Positions 17,817 through 27,763 of a stretch of 37,549 nt of DNA are shown piece after piece (the stretch's first letter is position 1; the number at the start of each line of letters is the position of its first letter). Position numbers and translations under genes: made by a program. Location of the stretch: positions 1 through 37,549 of the forward strand of contig JALKBU010000480.1 in NCBI GenBank assembly GCA_023091735.1. The letters run 5' to 3'. The notes under the pieces were generated by a model. The model was not told where the DNA came from. It searched no databases and worked only from the letters and a program-made list of their open reading frames with translations. The stretch is from Trichomonas tenax (taxonomy: Eukaryota > Parabasalia > Trichomonadida > Trichomonadidae).

Positions 17817-20732
17817 ATGCACCCATTCGTCGCGAAGTTGAAGAATGGGACTGCATCAGATTCAGATCTCTCAAAAATTCTGGGGACTCTGATTCTCGCT
17901 ACAGACGATTCTCAGCCCTATTTGTCTCTCCTGCCTTATTTTGCGGTTTATATCAAACCGACTTCGAAAGTTTCATCGGCAGTTCTATCTTTTAACTGCA
18001 TCACACACTTGACGAGGATCTACGGAATAAAGTGCATACAGAAATTCAACGAATTGTCGCCTTCCTCTTCGATTGAAAATGCATTATTGTCTTCACAGAG
18101 CAATGAGCTGATAGAAGCGATTTTCATTTACTTAATTCAAGTTTTTTCAACTTTAAACACTGATAAAGTGCAAGAAAAAATTAATATTATCGCGAAATTT
18201 ATACAAACACCAAAAAGATCGATGTTTAAGAACTTCTCGTTGTTGGACACATATATGCAACGTCAATTTCTTAAATCATTTCTCCAATTCTTAAATAATT
18301 TCATTGGATCCTCATATTACGAAGTTACGCAGCAAATTGTGTCACTGTTCACAAGCAAAGATGATGTAATAAGAGAATTAGCGATCAAAGTCTACGAAAC
18401 AGTTATGAAATATTTAAATGTTACTCCAAACCTCGAATTAACAGCAGAAATTCTCACAAAGCAGTTAAACGAAGTAACAGACTACGAAATATTTACTATA
18501 ATAATTCTGAAGCTCACTCACTTGTTTAATTGTGCAGAATGTTTCCAAGCATTTCGAAAGTCAAATATCCGGTTTGTGCAGGTATTGGACAAGCTGGAGA
18601 ACTCCAAAGGCTCGGAGAAGTCTTCTCTCAAGGCAATGGTCGACTTCATCAAAGTCGTATTTCAATACAATCACCAGGAAGCAAAAAAATTAGCAAATGT
18701 TTTCTGCTCAAAGCTGATAAGTCACACATCGCTATTCACCTCTTTAACGCAATTAATCCAGCTCAGTGACTTACTTACAGCGAACCACGACGCGTTCATC
18801 AAAGTTATTCACAAATCAGACAACATCGACAATATCTCGGCAACAATCGCAAATCTTTCGCCACCAAAACTGTCACCTGACATGATTGCAGCGCTAAATT
18901 ACGGAAATCACAAACAAAATTCAGAGAAATATTTAGCTTTAGCCAAGAAGCTGAAGATCGATACTTCACTTCCAAAGATAAAGAAACTAAAGAGTGTTGA
19001 CATTTTCACATCGTTCATTAAATCTCTGCCGTCGTATTTCCTTTTGGTTCCTGATTATTTGAAGCCAATAACGAACTTCATCAAAGATAATTCAAGTGAG
19101 ATTCAACTAAATATTTTAGATGATCTTCTAAAGAACTGCTTCCAGGCGCTGAAATACCTCGATCTCCCAAAGCCCGTTGATCCCCTCCCAGGAAAGGACG
19201 TCAAACAGATCTGCAACACTTTCATGCAGATTGATGTCGAGTCGGAGGACTTCAAGTACGATTTCATGGGAACGTGTGATGGATATTTCGCGGATCTAGA
19301 AGGATATATAAATTTCACAGAGAACAACTTAGTCAGCGACAAAGTCATCGAGATGATTAAATCCGCAGATTTCCCACGAAACATCGAAATATCAGAAAAG
19401 AAACTAAAACAGCCGAAATATTTGGATATGATGCTCGCGATGTCCATCAAGAAGCACCCTGATGCTCAGTTTTCCACCTACAATATCGGAAAGTATTCGT
19501 TTAATGCTCATTGCTCAATTATGAGGTCTGTCATTGCATCGATCCCTCAAGCGAAGAACTTCCACAAAACTGTGCCGACAGTAAAACCTGTCTTTAAGCA
19601 GCACTACGATCAATCTGTTGAGCAGCCATCGAAGTATTACCAAAGCTCATTTATTGAACCAATTATTTCGCTGATTGACGCGATTCATGATGCAAATCCA
19701 GCTTTAGAATTCCGCAATCACGAATTTGTCAAAGTTATAGAGCACTTGATCGAACAGGCGCCATCAGGAGCAATCGCTTGGTGCTCATATCCTGTCTGGC
19801 TTGTTAAGAACCATTCGTATTTGTTCTCCACGCAGCTGAAGCACTTCTGCTCCATCCTTTTGTATACTTCACTGCCTTTCGCGGCGTTGGCTTTCTCGAC
19901 ACACTTCAACACTCCGCACCCACCAATCAGGTGCACGATGCCAACAGTCCACATCAACACGCACTCGATATTAACAGATGGGTTGAGTGTCATCAACTTC
20001 CTCAGATCGCAGATGGTTGTTCCTGACATTTTCATCAATAAAGAGCAGTCGAACATGACTGAATTTTTATGGCGTTATTCTTACGAATTATTCAATCTCA
20101 AGATTACAGAAGGAAGTTTGCTAAACATCGATGAATACGTCCTTCCTTCTTGCATTGCTTCCGATGCATTCTTCTTCCAGTTGGGAATTCTCGTTGGCAA
20201 AGCAATCTCAACATGCTCTTGCTTAGCGATGGCCATCCACCCTGCTTTCTTCCTAGCGCAGAAAAACAAGTTTACTTCCAGCGAAAACGAGCGCCTGAGA
20301 GCGAATCTTTCGAGCTCTGAGATGCAAGCAAAGATCAAACTCTTCAACGATGGATTCGGAAGAGTGATGTCAATAATGTTCTTGGACGCATTCGATCCAG
20401 ACGAGATCAGTCAGATGCTGTTCACGCGAAGAACGAAGATCTCTCCGCAAAAAGATTTGGCTTCAATCCATGTCAAAGATCCAACTGCCGACAAAGCCAC
20501 AATTTACCACTTCTACGAGTTCTACCAGACATTGGAAGTCCCGCAGTTCGAGAGGTTGATAGCGAGAGTCGTCGGAGCTCCATGCATTCCGTTCGGCAAA
20601 CTCAGCTGCATTTACCCGCCCGTTACACTATTGATTGGCAGCATTAACTTCGTCAGCCTGAGAATGAGGACGATACAGATAGAGAAGAACTCAACACCCG
20701 AGTCTTTGAAGAATTTCATCAATCACATGTGA
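17817..20732 (+). CDS. HECT-domain-like protein, probably lacking the catalytic cysteine
   Basis: This is a 971-residue protein. Residues 1 to about 650 form a helical solenoid with no recognised motif. The last ~270 residues follow the order of a HECT ubiquitin-ligase domain: a long N-lobe, then FFFQLGILVGKAI (about 783-795, compare F-LG-L-GKAL of HECT), FNDGFGRVMSIMFLDAFDPD (compare the GF...L..F.p.EL block), a Y..FYEFYQTLEVPQFERLIA segment (compare W.....l....r..lL.F.TG), and PCIPFGKLSCIYPPVTLL. In active HECT ligases a C-lobe Leu-Pro-x-x-x-Thr-Cys motif precedes a final LxLPxYxS segment. Here the corresponding region reads VSLRMRTIQIEKNS-TPESL with no cysteine, so thioester transfer is unlikely. 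It may be a regulatory pseudo-ligase. The frame is intact and the start ATG is the first in frame. The HECT assignment is by pattern only. Confidence 0.65.
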   Translation: MHPFVAKLKNGTASDSDLSKILGTLILATDDSQPYLSLLPYFAVYIKPTSKVSSAVLSFNCITHLTRIYGIKCIQKFNELSPSSSIENALLSSQSNELIEAIFIYLIQVFSTLNTDKVQEKINIIAKFIQTPKRSMFKNFSLLDTYMQRQFLKSFLQFLNNFIGSSYYEVTQQIVSLFTSKDDVIRELAIKVYETVMKYLNVTPNLELTAEILTKQLNEVTDYEIFTIIILKLTHLFNCAECFQAFRKSNIRFVQVLDKLENSKGSEKSSLKAMVDFIKVVFQYNHQEAKKLANVFCSKLISHTSLFTSLTQLIQLSDLLTANHDAFIKVIHKSDNIDNISATIANLSPPKLSPDMIAALNYGNHKQNSEKYLALAKKLKIDTSLPKIKKLKSVDIFTSFIKSLPSYFLLVPDYLKPITNFIKDNSSEIQLNILDDLLKNCFQALKYLDLPKPVDPLPGKDVKQICNTFMQIDVESEDFKYDFMGTCDGYFADLEGYINFTENNLVSDKVIEMIKSADFPRNIEISEKKLKQPKYLDMMLAMSIKKHPDAQFSTYNIGKYSFNAHCSIMRSVIASIPQAKNFHKTVPTVKPVFKQHYDQSVEQPSKYYQSSFIEPIISLIDAIHDANPALEFRNHEFVKVIEHLIEQAPSGAIAWCSYPVWLVKNHSYLFSTQLKHFCSILLYTSLPFAALAFSTHFNTPHPPIRCTMPTVHINTHSILTDGLSVINFLRSQMVVPDIFINKEQSNMTEFLWRYSYELFNLKITEGSLLNIDEYVLPSCIASDAFFFQLGILVGKAISTCSCLAMAIHPAFFLAQKNKFTSSENERLRANLSSSEMQAKIKLFNDGFGRVMSIMFLDAFDPDEISQMLFTRRTKISPQKDLASIHVKDPTADKATIYHFYEFYQTLEVPQFERLIARVVGAPCIPFGKLSCIYPPVTLLIGSINFVSLRMRTIQIEKNSTPESLKNFINHM

Positions 20733-20809
20733 TATTATTTTGTTTTGTTATAAAAATCTATATTAAAAAATCCTTTTTTATTTAACATAACAACATATAC
20801 AAAAAATAA

Positions 20810-23399
20810 TTATGAATATGAACTTAACAACTTAGCGATGCGTGAGCTTCTTGCCTTGGACGTTCTCATTGTCTCTTCCTGCGGCTTAGAGATGTTTCCT
20901 AAGATCATGAGATCGTCATCGAGAATGCCTCTCTGCTGCGTGAACTGGTTTGGTTGAGTCTTCTGCTCGATCAGCTTTATCTCCTCTCTTCCTTCCTCTT
21001 CTGTTCCGACTCTGCAGCGGCCTTCTCTCTGTTCTTGATCTCGTTCTTTCTGACATCTTCGAATTGCGTGACAAACTTCGCGAAGAGCTCCAAGAACGTC
21101 GTCAGGTTGTAGTCAACTGGGCTTTCGCCAAATAACTGCATACACTCTGTGAACAATCCTTCGACCTTCGTGGGCTCTTTCTCGGCCTTGTTGATCTTAG
21201 GCATCGCCTTCGGTTCGAAGTCTGAGAACTTCGGATAGAACAAATCTCCGTCAACGACTCTGCCCTTGCTTGCTTCCTTGATCGCGCGGAATTTCTCAAG
21301 TTGCGTGCGCAATTAGCGAATTCTGCCTCTGACTGTGTCCAGATCGATCTTCTGCGCCATTGGGACATCTTTGAGATCTTCTGCGAACTTCACGTAATCT
21401 TGGAATCCTTTTTTGTCCAAAATCGTCCAAACTAAGATGTGCATGAAGTTGATTCCGGGCGTTTGTCCTCTTACATCAATCAAATCGGCCAAACTCTTGA
21501 TCTTGAAGCCGTAAGCGCCGCCTCTGTTTGTTCCTCCATTCATGAAGTTTCCGTATGCGAGAATCAGCTGAAGCATCTTCTTCAAGAAATCGGACTCCTT
21601 GATCGATGTCAGCGCCTTCTTCAGGATCTCCAGAGGATAATCGATCTGGTTCATCATGCTCTCGAAGTTGTAGTTGATGTTCATGAAGTTCGGGTGCTCG
21701 TCGAAGTCGTTGATGCCGCTCAGCGCCAAATAGAACTTCTCCGCAGTGCCGAGCAAAGCCCTGTCGCCTTGATACGCCAGAATCTGCTGCATCTCCTCCG
21801 GCTTAGGCCTGCACGCGTAAAGGGCCGCAAACTGGTCCTCCGTGAAGACTCCGGCGAATCTCAGCTTCATGATTGCAGTGGCGATGTCGTCGTTCCTGAT
21901 CTTGAAGCGAGGAAGCATGATGTTGACCGATCTAGAGCGATTTGATTCAAGAATTTCGACGAATTTTTCCGCTTCTTTCTTCGCATCCAAGAATTTCTTC
22001 TGTTTCTTCACCGTCGTTATCTTAGCAGCGAACGTTTCCTCCAAACCCTTCGTGTCGACTGCTATATCGTCCATCTTCTCCCAGAGAGTTCCCTTCGCCT
22101 GCTGCTTGTTGAGCTTCGTCCAGAAGAACGCCCTCATCTCGATCGGCGGCGCAACATTCTTCTTTCCTGCCTCTTTGATTCCGGGAGGCGGTGGAGGCGC
22201 TGCGGCTGTTGGAAATTCGAACTGCGGAGGCTGCAATCCAGGAATTTCGAATTTCGTTGGCGTTCCGAGCAAATTAAACTCAAATTTCGGCGGAGGCGTC
22301 GCGATTCCAGACATGTTCGGGAGCGGGAACCCAGGAAGGCCCGACAGCGAAAGCAGATTCATCGGAATGTCGCCCTTTCCAGAAGGCGATAGCGAGAAAA
22401 GAGAATTGTAGCGGGCGGCCTCTTTGTCTTCGACGCCAATTCCTTTCTTGAGTCTTCCGATTTCTCTGTCTTTCTCTGCGAGCATATTTCTGAATTTCGC
22501 GATATCTTCGCCTTCAGCGGAAAAGTTGTTCGATTAATCTTGCTTCTTCTATTATCGCTTGGAAGTGGGATTGGTGCTTTCTGATGTAACTGAGATGCGT
22601 CAAAACTTGTGACTTGTGAAGATTTAGGATTAACGCTGCATATTGTTTAATATCTGTCGTTGTTTTCATAACTGCACCAAGAAACTCGAAAAACACTCTG
22701 ATAGCGTCTGCCTGGATAGCATCTGTTTCGTCACCCTTTAGGCCCTTGTTTTGATGGATTTGCAAGACATTTGTTAAATATTCCGCCATTATTTCCCATC
22801 CACGAAGTCTTCCTCTTTCCTGTTCTTCGATGTTGTCCAAAACGAATCTATAGAATTTAGTTGCGGGCGTAAAAACGCAGGTAAAGGCTAAAATATCGGT
22901 TGTAAGAACGACTTCTTGTGGATAAATGACAGATATCATTGGACCAATGAATTCGAGGTGGTTAACGAACTCGTTTCTGCAGATTCTGATGTTCGCAAGT
23001 ATTCTTATGCACTGTATATGTTCTTGAAGAATCAAAAAACGCCTCGCCAAAAAGTTTATTCACCTTACATTCCGCAGAAAACTCCGCAAGCTTCTGAAAC
23101 AGGAACTTTAGGCCGTCATATGTCAAGAATAATCGAATCAATGAAATTTTACACGTTTTTAACACAGTTTTGAGCACTCTTACATTCTCAGCCGTCAGAT
23201 TTTTCCTGATTAAGTCAAAGAAATGCATCGGATCCGGTGTCTGCGTTTCAGCGATTTGGTCACGTTCGATAAACTCTAATTTTAGCTCCTTAGAGAACTG
23301 CGACATCCTTATAATCGTCCCCTGCGAGTAGTCGTTGTCGAGCAGCAGCTCCTGGAACTTTCATTCGACAGGTTCCAGCTTCGGGCTCCTTGCAGTCAT
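20810..23399 (-). pseudogene. Formin pseudogene (GBD/FH3-FH1-FH2)
   Basis: Formins nucleate and elongate actin filaments through FH2 dimers. The minus strand encodes the order of a diaphanous-type formin. An N-terminal GBD/FH3-like helical region lies at about 23330-22530. A short coiled coil (MLAEKDREIGRLKKG) follows. A proline-rich FH1 (PPPPP, PPPKF, PPQF repeats) lies near 22190-22350, and an FH2 domain from about 22150 contains MRAFFWTKLN, RNDDIATAI, FLKKMLQLILAYGNFMNGG and GGAYGFKIKSLADL. Lesions: TGA 12 codons after the ATG (23397-23399); a frameshift in the A-run at 23034-23039; a frameshift near 22520-22535; an in-frame TAA at 21313-21315 inside the C-terminal part of FH2; a frameshift near 20985. 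The original stop would be at 20810-20812. The sequence AAAAAAGTG directly precedes the ATG. At least five lesions make it non-functional, yet codon-level conservation shows the decay is recent. Confidence 0.9.
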
Positions 23400-24246
23400 C
23401 ACTTTTTTGCTTTTAGATTTGAAAATTGATGTAAACTTAACAAAATTATTGTAAAGTTAACAAAGATTAAATAAACTTCTCAAAGTAGTAAAGAATAAAT
23501 TTCTATAAATCTATTTATAACTCTATCCTGAGAAATATTTGACAGAATTCTGATAAACTTATATTATATAGGGTTTTACACCGAAGCAAAAATTGAATAA
23601 TGAAACGACCCCTGCTTTAGAAGTTTTTATTTCAAATACAGTCTCAGTCCTTTTGTTTGCTGCGTTGATGGGTCGTGTTGCGGCGATTTGCACCCGCTGT
23701 TTCTCGTTTTGGTGAATTTTGGCGAATTTTCATTGAACCAAAGAAATGCTATAATGCGGCGAATTTTCGCTGTTTTTGTGCTATCCTCTACCCCTTCTTT
23801 GCGGGCATACCGCGAAATTGGCTTTGATCAAATCACAAATGAAATTCAATAATAAAAATTTGATCATAATTCAATATTTCTAACTTATTATTCTATGGAT
23901 TGATTAATCTTCTTCAGGTAAATATATTCTATTAATATTCATTGCTAAATGAGTCATTTGAGAAAAATGTTGAAAATCAATACCTCACATACAGCTTAGC
24001 ACCTTTATTGCTTTAAAAATGAGTTCATTTATGACATTTTAATAGAACATATCTGTTCTCAATCAAAAATCTGATTAAAATTATTGATATTTTAAACGCA
24101 TCATCAAATATATAGTAAAAAGGGAAAATCTTTGAAGAAACATTCATTCTATTAGAATCTCTGGATATTGTAAAAAAATGAACTGATTCAAAAGAGTTTT
24201 TATAGAAGTCACTCATTTCCATTTTGTGCGCATTTCGTTTATTATA
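23400..24246. other. Intergenic region between divergent formin pseudogene and small gene
   Basis: The flanks are AT-rich. The centre (23636-23830) is distinctly richer in G and C and is listed separately. No coding frame with a proper start was found. Confidence 0.5.
23636..23830. other. Unexplained GC-richer island with repeated GCGAATTTT words
   Basis: Within an otherwise AT-rich spacer this ~195-base stretch contains GCGGCGATTTGC, two copies of GCGAATTTTC (one followed by ATTG, one by GCTG) and a related GGTGAATTTTGG, plus TTTGCGGGCATACCGCGAAA, where GCGG and CCGC can pair. Translation in both strands gives stops in every frame. It might be a non-coding RNA gene or a decayed insertion. 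I could not match it to snRNA, SRP, RNase P or rRNA motifs. Confidence 0.35.
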
Positions 24247-24687
24247 ATGCTGCTGTCTGAAGAGTTCAAGCTCCCTGATGTGAACAGATTTGAGGCATTC
24301 AAAACTGCAATAAAGGAGATCAACAGGATGAAATCCAACAACGAACAAACTTTCAACAAAAAAATGCAGTCGCATCGATTGTTGAAGCAAATTTACTTTG
24401 AGAATATTCTAGAAATCACTCTGCACCAGATTGCAACGATCAAAGACATCAGGGATATGCAATTGGACACATTGAAACAAGTCGCAATGAATCAAGGAAA
24501 TGAAGAAAAGAAAGAAATCCCAAAGTTCACTGTATCGGGAGATATTTTCTCACCAAAGAAAGAAATGAAAGACTATACAAGGTTCGATTTCACTCCTATT
24601 AAACCTAAAGAACAAAAAGTTGTCTTCTCCAAGATTCCATCTCTTTTCAGCTCTAGATATCAAAACTCATTCTTTTCTCCCGATTGA
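24247..24687 (+). CDS. Hypothetical protein, 146 residues
   Basis: The ATG at 24247 (MLLSEEFKLPD) is the first ATG in a frame that is open a little further upstream only through non-ATG codons. The N-terminal ~85 residues are predicted helical and charged. The C-terminal part repeats short Ser/Thr-Pro sites (DIFSPKK, FTPIKPK, SFFSPD), the sort of sites used by proline-directed kinases. No domain is recognised. The gene converges on the 461-residue gene with only about 45 bases between the two stops, so the 3' UTRs must be very short or overlap. Confidence 0.7.
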   Translation: MLLSEEFKLPDVNRFEAFKTAIKEINRMKSNNEQTFNKKMQSHRLLKQIYFENILEITLHQIATIKDIRDMQLDTLKQVAMNQGNEEKKEIPKFTVSGDIFSPKKEMKDYTRFDFTPIKPKEQKVVFSKIPSLFSSRYQNSFFSPD

Positions 24688-24732
24688 TTTTTCATAAAAA
24701 AACTTTTTTATACTAACATAAAAAATAATGAC

Positions 24733-26118
24733 TTATTTGAAGTTCTCACGTAAGAAACGAATCATATCTGGAATTTTATCTTTTTCGCCTTCGAATTTAT
24801 CCAATAAAACTGAGAAAGCGACTTTGTAGTCCTGAAAATTATATCCAGAGTCATCAATTTCCAGTCCAAGCATTATAGACTTCTCTGCCTTCGTTGTCTG
24901 TGGGAGATTGGAAATAATAGTTTGCTCTGATCCTAATATTGAAGCAATCAACAACAAAACCCAAATGTTGTGATACGCATCATCAGAGTGACGGAAATTC
25001 CACTTCTGTAAGTTCGCCATAATTGAGAAAATATCTCTCCTGACGTCATGAGACTTCTCTATTGTCGGCTGCACGTCTCCGTAGTAATCAGTGAAGAACT
25101 TAATGCAGTGATCAACATAAACTTCCAAACATCTTCGTTTCAGTGGGCAATCCTGGCTTTCATTGATTAGGTTATTAACGTACATGTACCAGCACCTCAG
25201 AGGATCGGAAGGAAGCCCCGTTTCATTTCCATCCCATTGAAGATCGGCGAAACTTGGAACGATATATTTTTTGGAGAATAATTTGAAAAATTCGACAACT
25301 TTCATGAATGTTTCGGTAATGTACTGCTTTAGGTTTTCAAGAGTCGACATCAAAGGCGATGTGGAAAAAAATCCTAAATATACAATTTTATCGAGCGGTT
25401 CCATTTCTCTTTTAGCGAAGGTATCGATTGTAGATGCACACATGTTCAGCAGTATCTCCTTATTTATGTGTAAATGCGCATAAATCATTTCAACTAACCA
25501 AACAAACTTTCTTGCTGAGAAATCTGGTAATCCCACGAAGATCTGCAGAAGTTTTGATACATAGTTCAAATATTTTTCAGGAACTTTGTCCTTATCTTTC
25601 AATCCACAAGCGCGAACAAAGCCTGCAAGTGCGTAAAACCTGTCGATTACTAATTCTTCTGTTTTAACATTTGATAAATCGCATAATTCAGATTCCAAAA
25701 ATGGATTTAAACTGAAATAAAATAATTGAATTGGTGTAAAAAGCATTGTTGCTATCTGTCTCGCTTGTGTTGGTGTTGCTTTGAACACTGTGTGAATCTC
25801 TGTGTGGATGATTTCCCACAAATGTTCAGGATCGTCGATTAATTCGGATATCGATTTTAGATATCCAATGTAATCATCATATTTCGTACAGTTTTGAACA
25901 TTGTTTAGTATATTATCGATCGAAAGGGACTTCAACGCAATCCATATTCTCAAAAATCCGTCTTCTTCAGCTTTATCTTTGTAATTCGCGTTGTAATATT
26001 GACTCAATTGCTTGTAAAGGCTCTTAAACTGAGGCCACATCTCCAGCTGCATACATTTCGCACATTCTTCGACCATTGAAATCGCATTTGTTTGGTTGAT
26101 AACGACTTCAGAAGTCAT
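24733..26118 (-). CDS. Hypothetical helical protein, 461 residues
   Basis: Intact frame from ATG (26116-26118) to stop at 24733-24735. The protein is almost entirely helical, with regularly spaced Leu, Phe and Trp (for example CAKCMQLEMWPQFKSLYKQL near the start, FLRIWIALKSLS, FVWLVEMIYAHLHI), as in alpha-solenoid adaptors or nuclear-transport and vesicle-coat accessory proteins. I cannot place it in a family. No membrane span, signal peptide or catalytic motif is visible. Upstream on its strand a TTTTGATGTCAAAAAAA segment and CTGACA directly before the ATG are the only promoter-like words. Confidence 0.8.
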   Translation of the reverse strand: MTSEVVINQTNAISMVEECAKCMQLEMWPQFKSLYKQLSQYYNANYKDKAEEDGFLRIWIALKSLSIDNILNNVQNCTKYDDYIGYLKSISELIDDPEHLWEIIHTEIHTVFKATPTQARQIATMLFTPIQLFYFSLNPFLESELCDLSNVKTEELVIDRFYALAGFVRACGLKDKDKVPEKYLNYVSKLLQIFVGLPDFSARKFVWLVEMIYAHLHINKEILLNMCASTIDTFAKREMEPLDKIVYLGFFSTSPLMSTLENLKQYITETFMKVVEFFKLFSKKYIVPSFADLQWDGNETGLPSDPLRCWYMYVNNLINESQDCPLKRRCLEVYVDHCIKFFTDYYGDVQPTIEKSHDVRRDIFSIMANLQKWNFRHSDDAYHNIWVLLLIASILGSEQTIISNLPQTTKAEKSIMLGLEIDDSGYNFQDYKVAFSVLLDKFEGEKDKIPDMIRFLRENFK

Positions 26119-26408
26119 TGTCAGAATGTAAACAAAATTTTTTTGACATCAAAATATGACACATAAACCTATAAATTTTGCCGTGTAAATGTTGATTTTG
26201 AAAAACTTGCCAGTGTAAATCATTTTCTGACAGTATAAAATTATAAGTGGCTGGATCAAAATTTTTGGATTCGTATGTCTTATTTGATTTATAAGCCAAA
26301 AACTAATATTTAAACCAAATTGGAGAGTTTTTCTTTATGACATGAAAAATTAAAAGAGCTTTATAAATAATTGAAACAAATAAGTTGGGTGTGTCGGATG
26401 CCTTCTGT

Positions 26409-26930
26409 TCATGAATAATCCTTCTTGAAATAATCAACAAAGCCTTGATAGAACAAGTTATACTTGCCTGCATCTGGGTTATCAGACTTCATTCCATAGA
26501 AGCGCATAGTATCGTAACGTGCGTGGTGGCAGTTATGACTGAACGTATCAAAAGACTTATCTTTGGTAAATTCGATCATTTTTTCTGTGAATTCCTTCAC
26601 TATGACTTTTTGATTTGGTGTTTGTGGTTCTACTATATCTAATTTGAAATGGTATTTCTTAAAGTCGAATTCCTTCATTCCATTGATGAAATTATAAACT
26701 TTAGAAACGAAAACTTGATTTGCTGACATGTATTCTATCAAAACGTATCCTTTTGTTGTCTTGCATACACACCCTGAGTGTGACAGTACTTTCCCTAATT
26801 TTGGAAGCGCAGATGGGACGTCAAGAGGCCTTCTAACGGGAACACACGTCAGAATTTCCGAGTGGTATACATCCGGCGTGACCATCAGACGAAGGAAACT
26901 GTTTGAGCACGTTCCTTTGACCTTAGTCAT
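26409..26930 (-). CDS. Hypothetical protein, 173 residues; candidate permuted papain-fold (LRAT/NlpC-P60-like) enzyme
   Basis: Intact frame from ATG 26928-26930. Two motifs stand out: VLSHSGCVC around residues 48-56, with His51, and FDTFSHNCHHARYDTMRFYG around 127-146, with Cys134. An HSG near the N-terminus and a later NC-H pair, separated by a beta-rich middle (GYVLIEYMSANQVFVSKV), match the order His-then-Cys of circularly permuted papain-like folds (LRAT, permuted NlpC/P60, PPPDE types), which act as acyltransferases, amidases or deconjugating peptidases. That is inference from motif order only; the substrate is unknown. A TAAAAGTGAC word lies 16 bases before the start. Confidence 0.7.
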   Translation of the reverse strand: MTKVKGTCSNSFLRLMVTPDVYHSEILTCVPVRRPLDVPSALPKLGKVLSHSGCVCKTTKGYVLIEYMSANQVFVSKVYNFINGMKEFDFKKYHFKLDIVEPQTPNQKVIVKEFTEKMIEFTKDKSFDTFSHNCHHARYDTMRFYGMKSDNPDAGKYNLFYQGFVDYFKKDYS

Positions 26931-26941
26931 TAAAACTCACT

Positions 26942-26951
26942 GTCACTTTTA
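26942..26951 (-). promoter_or_regulatory. Candidate promoter word TAAAAGTGAC upstream of the 173-residue gene
   Basis: On the minus strand the G of GTGAC lies 16 bases upstream of the A of ATG. It matches the words before the TKL kinase and the Rab-like gene. A further copy (AAAAAGTGAC, plus-strand GTCACTTTTT at 27069-27078) occurs 120 bases upstream with only a 21-codon ORF after it. Confidence 0.35.
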
Positions 26952-27394
26952 ATGAGCTGAATTTTTTCCATCTCTTAATTTTATCCAAAACAGAGCTAAT
27001 TATCAAATAAGAAATTGAGAGCATCGAAAAATTTCAATGTGAATTTTCAAAGAGTAAAAAGATTTCATGTCACTTTTTATTCACATATTAATATACTAAT
27101 ACCAAATAGCAAAATAATTTTTGACAATAGATTTTGATATTTATCATATTTTGACTCAAAATAATGTGTTTTTCTTTATCTGCACTCTATGGATTATCTA
27201 AATACACAAAAATTTGGATCATATCAAAATTCGATAAAATTCAAATATCTTAGAATTGAGCCTTGTCAATTAAAATATAACATATCGATCAAATAAAGAA
27301 TCTAAAAGCAAAGCTACATTATCAAAAACGCATAATTTTTAACAAAAAAATAATATTATTCCGAAATAACAAAACAGTGAACTTGCTCAGAGAA
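26952..27394. other. Intergenic spacer
   Basis: AT-rich. It holds a second AAAAAGTGAC word (27069-27078, minus) and the first copy of the 41-bp direct repeat (27247-27288). No gene is seen. Confidence 0.5.
27247..27288. repeat. Direct repeat copy A (about 41 bp)
   Basis: The first 29 bases (starting ATCTTAGAATTGAGCCTTGT) are identical to copy B at 27741, then TATAACATATCGA replaces CATACATATCGA. It lies about 494 bases from copy B, downstream of the PAQR-like fragment. Confidence 0.85.
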
Positions 27395-27763
27395 TCACTC
27401 AACGAGGCACTGTGCTGGAGAGGATCTCTCGCCAAGCAAATAGATCGCCTTGAAATGACATAAATTAGCACTGTTGATGAAGATATGGTACACAGAGTGA
27501 AGGAAGTTATACTTTGTATCCAACTCGAAGTAGACGCATTCTGCGGAATAAGAAAGGCCGCTGGCCAGAATCCACAAGAAGTGCTCTTTTTCGATGGCTT
27601 TGATTAGTTCCCTGAGGCGAAAAACGATGGACCATCCCATGGCGAGGAAGATGTAAGTTCCTTCGATCAAGTCAAAGAGGAAGATCTTAGAAACAATTCC
27701 AACCACTGCCGCAATCCAAACAAAGATGAGCGAAAGCAAAATCTTAGAATTGAGCCTTGTCAA
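27395..27763 (-). pseudogene. 5'-truncated PAQR/hemolysin III-type membrane protein (C-terminal part)
   Basis: About 122 codons encode four hydrophobic spans with hallmarks of the progestin/adipoQ receptor and hemolysin III superfamily: W-A-GI--KI (WIAAVVGIVSKIF), YIFLAMGW, SGLSYSAECVYFEL, and the final His cluster HSVYHIFINSANLCHF (normally HxxWH-F----HF, the metal-binding histidines). Family members are usually about 200 residues or more, so the N-terminal half, including the first part of the metal site, is missing. There is no ATG; the frame begins just after a TAA, at a TTG. The break coincides with copy B of the 41-bp direct repeat. Despite the family name, most members are receptors or ceramidase-like enzymes; nothing suggests a toxin. 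Confidence 0.7.

Noticed and set aside
17663..17995. Plus-strand open frame overlapping the start of the HECT-like gene.
   Set aside because: Its second half is out of frame with the clearly coding HECT-like protein, its first half is AT-driven, and its first codon is not ATG.
24679..24733. ACTAACA near 24713 as an intron branch/acceptor signal.
   Set aside because: It lies between two convergent stop codons, lacks the downstream CACAG, and there is no donor.
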